Source of the DNA: Faecalibacterium sp. UBA1762
Lineage (GTDB): Bacteria > Bacillota > Clostridia > Oscillospirales > Ruminococcaceae
Direction of reading: 5' to 3'
DNA: 22,871 bases
Assembly (NCBI GenBank): GCA_002314755.1
Contig: DCHC01000042.1
Location: 1-22,871 of the forward strand
Part shown: in pieces, positions 7,857 to 13,352 of the stretch
Numbering within the stretch: position 1 is the stretch's first letter
Layout of the letters: each line of letters opens with the position of its first letter
The notes under the pieces: generated by a model
Told to the model about the DNA's origin: nothing
The model's database searches: none
What the model saw: the letters and a program-made list of their open reading frames with translations, nothing else
Made by a program: the position numbers and the translations under genes

Positions 7857-9515
7857 TCACCCTTTCTCTACGCCTTGGCTGTACTGTCCTGCCTGCGCAG
7901 CACAGCCCTCACAAAGTGCATTCCACAGACTGTTTCTCAGGTAGGCAACCGGATCAAAGATTCTGCTTTTCTTACTTGCGCGAAGATAATTTGCTTTGAC
8001 CTGCTCGATTTTTCCGCCCAGGGTGATGCCGTCCCCGTCAGAAAACCGTAGATTGGCGTCAATCACACGGTAGATATTCTCTGTCGAAAGGGTCGCCCCG
8101 CCGATTTGAACAGTTGTGTCCCCAAAAAGCAGGCTATTCATTGCGGATACGGTATACCTATGCAGCTGCATTGCCCGGCCGTCGTCCTGCAAAAAGGCAT
8201 ACCGCTCCGGAATACCCATAAATTCGTCCTCACACAGTAATAAAGTCAGTGCTTCGCAGATAAGGGGATCTGTTCGGCATTCTGTTGGGCAGCGGTGCGT
8301 TTGTATTAACCGATCTGCTACATAGAAAAGCCTGTCCTGTATTTTCTGCGGATACCTTTTAGGGGAAAACCCAGGGTTAGAAAGCACAAAAAGAGCACGG
8401 GCATGGGTATTGTAACTGACCGGAGCCGGATTTCCCTTTTGGGAAAGGGTATGTGAGCCGTCAGAATGGCCGTAAATTCCGTTGATCCCCTTCCAATTCG
8501 GTCTTTTTGATTTTTGATACTGTTTATTTTTAAGCTTTTTATTTGCAAATCTGTTTTTATTTGTTTCCGGAACCGGCAGTTCCCTTTTCGGCAGTTCCTG
8601 TTTTGGGCGGAGCGGAGGCGGGGTGTCACTACCGCCGGGAAAACAAATCGTTTTATCGGCCTTTTCCGGCGGTGCGGCGTGGAGTTCTCTATTTTCTGTT
8701 TCTGTGGTGGGGGTTGGGATACGGTTTTCCGATTTTGGTTCATGTGCAGGGGATAGGGTGCTTTCTATGGCCTCAAAGCCTGCCAACCGGTAGCTGTTAC
8801 GACTGAATCTGCCGTTCGTTACGGTCTGGGTTACGGTCAAAAATTCGGAGGACACCAGTTCCTTTGTATACCGCTGTAGGGCTTTTTCTCCCATCTGCAT
8901 ACGGTAGATGACGGTATCCCTTTCCGGAAAGGCAAAGAACCGGATACCTGCGAAGGCAGCATAAAAAGAGTATAAAGCTTTTGCTTTGACGGACAGGGTC
9001 GGATCCTGCATGACCTTTTTGGCGATAAAGCCGTATCCGGCGCTGCGCAGCCCTGCCGCGCAGACCTGCTGATATAAGGGTTTATCTCGGTCGGGAATCT
9101 TTTCCGACAGCTTATATTTGATGGGGAAATCGGTCAGCTGGTAGCTGTTCGGTAAAAAACCGTGTTTTGCGGTCCTGTCATGCCCCGGCTGAGCCTTACG
9201 GGTAACCAAGAGATAACCCTGTTCTTCCAGCAGGTGGTAATGCCGGTAAAAGGCATCGGAACACATTCTAAGCTCGGCAAGTATCCGTTTATGTCCCGGA
9301 AAACACTGTCCTTTTTCCCCGGCATAGCTGCACAAATACGCATAAATGGCCTTTGCCTCAGGGGTTAGGTCGGTATCCAGCATAACCGCTTTGGGTAAAA
9401 TTCCGTATCCGGCACTGAAAATGCCGCCGGGTTCCGTCAGCTTTTGAAAACCGGGGTGTCCGGTGTGTTCGGCTGTACGCACGCTTGCAAAAGCTGTTTG
9501 TTGATTTTTCAGCAT
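7857..9515 (-). CDS. RepA_N-like plasmid replication initiator with duplicated winged-helix domains
   Basis: The 552-residue protein has two clearly related N-terminal domains. Residues 36-128 run from GYGILPKAVMLDTDLTPEAK to NSYQLTDF, and 160-248 run from GYGFIAKKVMQDPTLSVKAK to NSYRLAGF. Each has the RepA_N/DnaD-like winged-helix pattern (x-L-T/S-x-x-A-K-x-I/L-Y-x-x-x). A long, polar, proline- and lysine-rich linker covers about 255-360. A C-terminal domain of about 190 residues follows, which I do not recognise but which fits the host-specific C-terminal domain of this class. The ATG at 9515 follows AGGGGG, which is also part of an attenuator-like hairpin. The gene is divergent from the par operon, and its 5' leader is antisense to a small RNA. 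Similar proteins occur on clostridial plasmids and conjugative elements. The initiator role is inferred from domains and context. Confidence 0.7.
   Translation of the reverse strand: MLKNQQTAFASVRTAEHTGHPGFQKLTEPGGIFSAGYGILPKAVMLDTDLTPEAKAIYAYLCSYAGEKGQCFPGHKRILAELRMCSDAFYRHYHLLEEQGYLLVTRKAQPGHDRTAKHGFLPNSYQLTDFPIKYKLSEKIPDRDKPLYQQVCAAGLRSAGYGFIAKKVMQDPTLSVKAKALYSFYAAFAGIRFFAFPERDTVIYRMQMGEKALQRYTKELVSSEFLTVTQTVTNGRFSRNSYRLAGFEAIESTLSPAHEPKSENRIPTPTTETENRELHAAPPEKADKTICFPGGSDTPPPLRPKQELPKRELPVPETNKNRFANKKLKNKQYQKSKRPNWKGINGIYGHSDGSHTLSQKGNPAPVSYNTHARALFVLSNPGFSPKRYPQKIQDRLFYVADRLIQTHRCPTECRTDPLICEALTLLLCEDEFMGIPERYAFLQDDGRAMQLHRYTVSAMNSLLFGDTTVQIGGATLSTENIYRVIDANLRFSDGDGITLGGKIEQVKANYLRASKKSRIFDPVAYLRNSLWNALCEGCAAQAGQYSQGVEKG
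8536..8598. repeat. Direct repeats in an AT-rich part of rep, candidate origin
   Basis: Within the rep linker coding region lie two copies of TTTTTATTTG (8536-8545, 8554-8563) and two of CGGCAGTTCC (8574-8583, 8589-8598). They sit in or beside a markedly AT-rich stretch at about 8516-8566. RepA_N-type plasmids often carry their origin inside the rep gene at this position (family knowledge). The second pair also encodes a repeated ELPKRELP peptide, so it may simply be a protein repeat. Confidence 0.35.
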
Positions 9516-9518
9516 AAG

Positions 9519-9576
9519 AAAAAATCCCCCTATCCTTTCGGCAGATGGCGCAAAGGTACGGCTTGCGGCCGAAAGG
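9519..9576 (-). promoter_or_regulatory. Attenuator-like hairpin over the rep ribosome binding site
   Basis: In the rep mRNA the arms CCUUUCGGC (9568-9576) and GCCGAAAGG (9534-9542) form a 9-bp stem. CGCAA (9563-9567) and UUGCG (9549-9553) form an inner stem. The hairpin is followed by AGGGGGA, which can serve as ribosome binding site, and then six U (9519-9524) just before the AUG. This is the shape of an intrinsic terminator placed at the start of rep. It could stop transcription or hide the ribosome binding site. Confidence 0.5.
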
Positions 9577-9606
9577 GGAGAGGGTTTTCGGGTACACCAT
9601 TCCGTT

Positions 9607-9631
9607 GTTTTTGAAATTATTTTTCAAAAAC
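9607..9631. repeat. Inverted repeat in the rep leader
   Basis: GTTTTTGAAA and TTTCAAAAAC are perfect 10-bp arms with a 5-bp spacer. The site lies about 92 bp upstream of the rep start. It could be an operator for the initiator or the small HTH protein, or simply a leader hairpin. Confidence 0.4.
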
Positions 9632-9687
9632 GGGTGGAAAAACCTGAAAAAAACTGCAAATAACCCCGGAAAACAGGTCTTTGTTTC

Positions 9688-9716
9688 TTGCAATCTTAGG
9701 CTTTTTATGGTATAAT
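9688..9716 (+). promoter_or_regulatory. Promoter of the antisense RNA
   Basis: TTGCAA (9688-9693) and a perfect TATAAT (9711-9716) are separated by 17 bp on the plus strand. Transcription would start at about 9723, directly at the first long hairpin of the RNA. Confidence 0.7.
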
Positions 9717-9722
9717 AAGTGC

Positions 9723-9866
9723 GTACAAAAGAAGACGGATAACCGCCAAGTGATCCGTTTTTGTACAACAATTTCCCCTTTGTCGGTACGGTCAACTGCC
9801 AGGAAGAAACGTACCGCAAGGCCGATATTTCAGATGAGAGAAGTGCGCCAACACTTCTCTTTTCTT
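9723..9866 (+). ncRNA. Countertranscribed antisense RNA against the rep leader
   Basis: A stand-alone transcription unit of about 144 nt is bounded by its own promoter and terminator and lies opposite the first 140 nt of the rep mRNA. It folds into three hairpins. Hairpin 1 spans 9723-9766, with an 8-bp outer stem (GTACAAAA), a 4-nt bulge, a 6-bp inner stem (ACGGAT) and loop AACCGCCAAGTG. Hairpin 2 pairs CGGTACG (9784-9790) with CGTACCG (9810-9816) around a 19-nt loop. Hairpin 3 is the terminator. All three loops contain GCCA, so the matching rep mRNA loops carry UGGC preceded by U or C, which fits the YUNR U-turn motif used for rapid sense-antisense pairing in plasmid control RNAs. The role in copy-number control follows from this arrangement and from known plasmid systems such as pT181 and pIP501. 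No expression evidence is available. Confidence 0.7.
9837..9866 (+). terminator. Intrinsic terminator of the antisense RNA
   Basis: AGAGAAGTG and CACTTCTCT form a perfect 9-bp stem with loop CGCCAA, followed by TTTCTTTT. On the opposite strand the same hairpin lies at the extreme 5' end of the rep mRNA, with loop UUGGCG. Confidence 0.8.
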
Positions 9867-9868
9867 TT

Positions 9869-9897
9869 ATTTTAGCCTACAAGGCTTGTTTTGTCAA
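9869..9897 (-). promoter_or_regulatory. Promoter of rep (minus strand)
   Basis: On the minus strand a consensus TTGACA (9892-9897) and TAAAAT (9869-9874) are separated by exactly 17 bp. Predicted start is near 9862, so the transcript begins right at the end of the antisense RNA. Confidence 0.7.
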
Positions 9898-9937
9898 GAA
9901 AAACACCGGAAAATTATATATTTCCTGTAATACGGAC

Positions 9938-9966
9938 TTGCATACCTCGCCGAAATGCTGTATAAT
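9938..9966 (+). promoter_or_regulatory. Promoter of the HTH-parA-parB operon
   Basis: TTGCAT (9938-9943) and a perfect TATAAT (9961-9966) are separated by 17 bp. It closely resembles the antisense-RNA promoter in its -35 and -10, and lies 89 bp upstream of the TTG start of the first operon gene. Confidence 0.7.
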
Positions 9967-10054
9967 AAAGTCACTGTAATTCTGCTTTGGTGCAGAGGTT
10001 TTTGGTACATTTTACCCGGATGACATCAAGATACAGTTTTTTGGGGGTGTTTTT

Positions 10055-10558
10055 TTGTCTGTTTTATCAACCGAGAGCTTCAGCGTATTGCTGGTGGATG
10101 CGATGCGGCTGGAGAATGTTAGCTGTCGGGATGTGGAAAAAAGGCTGACGGAGGTTGGGGTCACCAATATCACGGGAAAAAGGATCAGCGAGTACTGTAA
10201 CGCGCAGCACACCCCTTCGCTGGAGAAGGCGCGCCGCATTATGGAGGTTCTGGATTATCCGATTTTGGAGGAGGAGCTGCTGCTGAGCCTGGAAAACAAC
10301 CGGCAGATGATCAAGGACGGCGCGCAGCTCGGGCGGGTATATGATATCAACCGGGAGCTGCATACCACCATCCGCATCAAGCTGAAAAAGCTGCTGCCGG
10401 AATGCAGTCCGGAGGAGAACGAGCGGTACCTTCGGGACCGTGTGATGCAGCTTTTCGGAAAGGAAAAATCCCTGAGCGATTATATCCAGTGGCTGATCAG
10501 TAAGGATTTAAGCGAGAACATTATCAGCAAGGAGGAGATACTGGCAGATGAAAACTAA
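10055..10558 (+). CDS. Small helix-turn-helix protein, first gene of the par operon
   Basis: The 167-residue protein has an N-terminal XRE-like helix-turn-helix at about 23-70 (CRDVEKRLTEVGV, then ITGKRISEYC, then PSLEKARRIMEVLDY). A charged helical C-terminal half includes RDRVMQLFGKEKSLSDYIQW. The start is TTG: no in-frame ATG precedes the HTH, and GGGGGTG lies at proper spacing. Its end overlaps parA by 11 nt, so translation is probably coupled. In plasmid partition operons a small DNA-binding protein at this position often represses the operon or controls rep (family knowledge). Either role is possible here. I do not recognise a named family. Confidence 0.7.
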   Translation: MSVLSTESFSVLLVDAMRLENVSCRDVEKRLTEVGVTNITGKRISEYCNAQHTPSLEKARRIMEVLDYPILEEELLLSLENNRQMIKDGAQLGRVYDINRELHTTIRIKLKKLLPECSPEENERYLRDRVMQLFGKEKSLSDYIQWLISKDLSENIISKEEILADEN

Positions 10559-11582
10559 GGTTATTGCAGTCACCAACCAGAAGGGCGGTGTTGGTAAGAC
10601 CACCACGACAGCCAATCTTGCGTACGCGCTTTCCAAAATGGGCAGGGACGTTCTGTTGATTGATTTTGACTCTCAGGCATCCCTGACCAACTACTTGAAC
10701 GTTGGCATTCGGGAAGACGAGGAGTACTACGGTATTTACGAGATGAGCGTGTGCGAGTACCGCACGGTACGGCCGGATGAGGATGCCTTTTTGGCGTCGG
10801 TTGATGTCAATACAGAGGAGGGCTTTGCGGCCCTGTGCGAAAAATGTATCTGCCGCCCGACCTATTCGCTGCGTCAGGTGCAAAATGAGGACGGGAAAAA
10901 GGCTATGACCACCGTCTCACTGGAGTTTGGCTTTGATCTGTTGCCCAGTCATCTGAATCTGTCTGATTACGAGCTGGAAATTTCCTCCCTGCGGGGAAAC
11001 GGGCGTAACGCCAATGGGTTTCGGCTGTATAATACAGTGCAGAAAATTATCCGCTGGCATGAGTACGATTATATTCTGATCGACTGCAATCCCTCCCTGG
11101 GTATTATGGCAATGAACGCGATCATCGCCGCTACGGACGGCATTTTGATACCTACCAATCTGGATCTGATGAGCACCCGAGGTGTTTCCAACCTGATCAA
11201 TAAGGTGGTGGATGTACAGGAAATGCTTTTGGCCAGCACCAACGGTCAGCTTAAGCACATGGGCGTTGTGGGCATTGTGCTGAATCTGTACAGTGAGCGG
11301 CGCACCGTCGACCAGACCATCCAGGATGATCTGAAAAGGTTTTACCCCTTTGAAATCTTTAAGAGTACCATCCCGGAGTCGGTAAATGCAAAAAAGGCGT
11401 TGTTTGCCGGCGTGTTGTACAGTCAGATGTACTCCAAGGCGGAAAAAGCCTATAACGATCTTGCCCACGAGGTGGAGCAGGCCATAGAGCGGATGCGTGC
11501 AGAGGGGCAGAAGATCTACCGTATTGAAGGACAGGAAGAGAGCAGTGAGCTGCTGACGGAGGAAGAGTTAAATGCCGATTAA
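10548..11582 (+). CDS. parA: ParA-type partition ATPase
   Basis: The 344-residue protein begins with the deviant Walker A box KGGVGKTT at 12-19, typical of ParA/Soj/MinD ATPases. It has FDSQASLTNYL (the A' region) and a Walker B-like YILIDCNPSLG with Asp179. It lacks a long N-terminal DNA-binding domain, so it is a Soj-like or type Ib-like ATPase. An extra segment of about 60 residues between A' and SLEFGFDLLPS is longer than in chromosomal Soj. ParA forms ATP-dependent patterns on the nucleoid and moves ParB-bound DNA to daughter cells. It overlaps the HTH gene by 11 nt upstream and parB by 11 nt downstream. It probably belongs to a plasmid-type par operon given the adjoining rep gene and antisense RNA. 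Confidence 0.92.
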   Translation: MKTKVIAVTNQKGGVGKTTTTANLAYALSKMGRDVLLIDFDSQASLTNYLNVGIREDEEYYGIYEMSVCEYRTVRPDEDAFLASVDVNTEEGFAALCEKCICRPTYSLRQVQNEDGKKAMTTVSLEFGFDLLPSHLNLSDYELEISSLRGNGRNANGFRLYNTVQKIIRWHEYDYILIDCNPSLGIMAMNAIIAATDGILIPTNLDLMSTRGVSNLINKVVDVQEMLLASTNGQLKHMGVVGIVLNLYSERRTVDQTIQDDLKRFYPFEIFKSTIPESVNAKKALFAGVLYSQMYSKAEKAYNDLAHEVEQAIERMRAEGQKIYRIEGQEESSELLTEEELNAD

Positions 11583-12759
11583 AAGCAATTCCGGTGTGTT
11601 TAATATGAATACGCACGGTGTGTTGGAAAATCCGGAGGGACGGGCAAAGAGTAATCTGGTACAGCATATCATACGGGAAAATCCTGCGGCGGAAAGCTAT
11701 GACAGCAGGGTTCTTTACCAGGATATCGCGCTGGAGCATATCACCCCCCGTTCCATCAACCAGTACAAACAGAACCGGATCGAACGACTGGCGCGCTCTA
11801 TCCGCAACACCAATAACCGCCTGATTCACCCAATTGTGCTGGTGCGTGCCAGTGACCTACCCCGGGATCATGAGGTTCTTAAGCGATTTGCCGCGCAGGG
11901 GGTGGATATCTCTACGCTGGAGTATATTATTGTGGCAGGTGAAAGACGGTTTCGAGCCTGGAGCCTGCTGCGGGAGCAAGAGGCAGAGAAGCTGAAGGGC
12001 AAGCTGGGCGCAGTCAACCCGTTTGATACCATTACTGCCAATATTCTCAGCCATGAGGAAGCCTATAACGAGGACAGCTTTTTTGAGGATTCCAATCTGG
12101 AAGCCCGCCAGCTGACCCCGCTGGAGGGTATTCTGCATATCCGTACCGCCTTAGAGGAGGTGCAGACTGATGAACAGAAACGGGAGGCACTGCTCGCGAT
12201 GGCAGAAAGCGATGACAGCATCTGTGCCGGGGATATCCCGGAGGACCCTGCCAAGGCGGCCAGAATGTTCAACGCGGCAAAATACTGCCTGTACTATTTA
12301 AGCGCGGAGCTGGGCATAGAAGGATGGAGTCTTTCCACTGTCAAGGCCTATATGAGCATTGTCAACAACAGCCCGGAGGAGGTTGTTGACGCGGTGATCG
12401 ACGGCAGGTATAAAGCCAGTGTCGCACGGGAGGGCACGGGCTTCTCCGCACAGGAGCAATGCCGGCTGATGCAGCTGTGGTGCGACGGCAACACGGAGGA
12501 ATACCGGTCGCTGCTTGCCTCGCTGCAGCAGGGCAAGAAAACCAAAAAGGCCGCCGCTCTGCAGCCCGGCACACGCAGCAGAGAGGCGCAAAAGCAGCTG
12601 GAGGCTTCGGTCGTGCAGCTGGGAAAAGGACGCGCGAAGCTGACGGATGCAGCCGAGGGTATGACCGGGGAGGACAGGGTGAAGCTTCTGAAGCTGATGA
12701 AGCGGATGGACGCAGCCCTGGAGGAGCTGGCAGCGATTACGGCGTCTGACGGGGGTTGA
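11572..12759 (+). CDS. parB: ParB-type centromere-binding protein
   Basis: The 395-residue protein carries the ParB/Spo0J N-terminal nuclease-fold (ParB/Srx) domain. It includes RIERLARSIRNTNNRLIHPIV in its early part, whose interior is typical of ParB box I, and GERRFRA (123-129) of box II, the CTP-binding arginine patch. NILSHEEAYNEDSFFEDSNLEAR corresponds to the usual NxxRxxLTPLEEA region; LTPLEGI follows directly. A helix-turn-helix then lies around GWSLSTVKAYMSIVNNSPEEV. The C-terminus is charged and helical and probably dimerises. It has an insert of about 25 residues between the first strands and box II (RASDLPRDHEVL onward), unlike chromosomal Spo0J. Palindromes follow its stop codon and are likely binding sites. 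The ATG lies in the end of parA, an 11-nt overlap. Confidence 0.88.
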   Translation: MPIKSNSGVFNMNTHGVLENPEGRAKSNLVQHIIRENPAAESYDSRVLYQDIALEHITPRSINQYKQNRIERLARSIRNTNNRLIHPIVLVRASDLPRDHEVLKRFAAQGVDISTLEYIIVAGERRFRAWSLLREQEAEKLKGKLGAVNPFDTITANILSHEEAYNEDSFFEDSNLEARQLTPLEGILHIRTALEEVQTDEQKREALLAMAESDDSICAGDIPEDPAKAARMFNAAKYCLYYLSAELGIEGWSLSTVKAYMSIVNNSPEEVVDAVIDGRYKASVAREGTGFSAQEQCRLMQLWCDGNTEEYRSLLASLQQGKKTKKAAALQPGTRSREAQKQLEASVVQLGKGRAKLTDAAEGMTGEDRVKLLKLMKRMDAALEELAAITASDGG

Positions 12760-12886
12760 ACGGTAGGCGTAGGGCGTCGGTTGCGGTGCGCTGCGCTCGG
12801 GTGTGTTACGTCGCAAGGCAGGGCACAAAAGGATATCGCAGCCCTATCAAACAAGGTTTTTTCTTTTGTGGAAAATTGAGCACCCG

Positions 12887-12908
12887 TTGTCAGGTTAGTT
12901 TCCTAACC
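12887..12908. repeat. Palindrome site 2, candidate parS-like site
   Basis: The left half TTGTCAGGTTAG is identical over 12 bp to site 1. The spacer is TTTC and the right half keeps CTAACC before diverging. It starts 127 bp after the parB stop codon. Confidence 0.65.
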
Positions 12909-12943
12909 CGGCGGGTCGGCAGGATGATTTCTGGCAGGATAAC

Positions 12944-12969
12944 GCCCAGGTTAGGAAACTAACCTGGGC
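12944..12969. repeat. Palindrome site 3, candidate parS-like site
   Basis: Perfect 11-bp arms (GCCCAGGTTAG and its complement) flank the spacer GAAA, which is TTTC on the other strand. Site 3 is therefore the same element as site 2 in opposite orientation. Confidence 0.7.
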
Positions 12970-13003
12970 TATACGGGACGGAAAAAAGAAGCTGACAAAG
13001 AGA

Positions 13004-13019
13004 GGTCAGTTTTCTAACT
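13004..13019. repeat. Palindrome site 4, degenerate
   Basis: GGTCAG-TTTT-CTAACT matches the shared core with two changes and the same spacer as site 1. It is weaker than the other three. Confidence 0.45.
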
Positions 13020-13102
13020 TGGGAAGAAAATCCCATAACCACCGAGGTTCTCGATGACAGGGGAGCTTAAAATCTCATAAAACAGTAACCGTATCGCTAT
13101 GA

Positions 13103-13258
13103 CGCCACGAAGAACAGAAAAACCAAAGTTACCGAAACAATCTGCGAAACGGCTTAAAGGCTTTTGATAAAACAATTGTTTTTCTTGCCGACATATTTGC
13201 AAAAAGTGAAATTACAGACAATTTGATCGCAGATAAAATAGATAGGGAAGACTTGTAA
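13103..13258 (+). pseudogene. Possible remnant of the 3' end of a gene
   Basis: After an in-frame stop at 13100-13102, 51 sense codons run to TAA at 13256. The product ends in KTIVFLADIFAKSEITDNLI and then a charged tail, which looks like real protein rather than noise. No ATG, GTG or TTG stands early in this frame. A different frame has an ATG at 13099 that stops at the point where this frame becomes protein-like, so a frameshifted gene is possible. I do not recognise the family. Confidence 0.3.
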
Positions 13259-13281
13259 TGATGATGTATATCTGTTATAAT
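13253..13281 (+). promoter_or_regulatory. Promoter of the polysaccharide operon
   Basis: TTGTAA (13253-13258) and a perfect TATAAT (13276-13281) are 17 bp apart. It lies 72 bp upstream of the polymerase start and is the only clear promoter before the terminator at 20867. Confidence 0.55.
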
Positions 13282-13352
13282 AGGCAATGCCGCTTATTCA
13301 ATAACAGGCAGGCATGGGATTATTACCTGCGCTCTGCAGAAGGGAACGGGCG

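Larger units (their letters stand above)
9516..9862 (-). other. Long 5' untranslated leader of the rep mRNA
   Basis: From the promoter at 9869-9897 the rep transcript would start near 9862 and run about 346 nt before the rep ATG at 9515. The first 140 nt are complementary to the plus-strand RNA. The last 60 nt form an attenuator-like hairpin over the ribosome binding site. A 153-codon open frame in another register crosses this leader but overlaps the rep coding region, has no good ribosome binding site, and has no recognisable domain. Confidence 0.55.
12760..13352. other. Region after parB holding repeats and a gene remnant
   Basis: This stretch of nearly 600 bases has no intact gene. It contains three palindrome sites (12887-12908, 12944-12969, 13004-13019), a stretch that reads like the end of a protein gene without a start (13103-13258), and the promoter of the polysaccharide operon (13253-13281). 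No clear terminator for the par operon was found. Confidence 0.5.

Noticed and set aside
9358..9819. 153-codon minus-strand open frame crossing the rep leader and start
   Set aside because: It overlaps the rep coding region in another register and has no strong ribosome binding site or recognisable domain.
12459..12854. Several open frames on both strands within and after parB
   Set aside because: They are shadows of the GC-rich 3' part of parB and lack ribosome binding sites.
7680..13352. Integrated conjugative element or prophage around the rep-par module
   Set aside because: No integrase, relaxase, transfer ATPase, phage structural gene or attachment-site repeat was found in the window.
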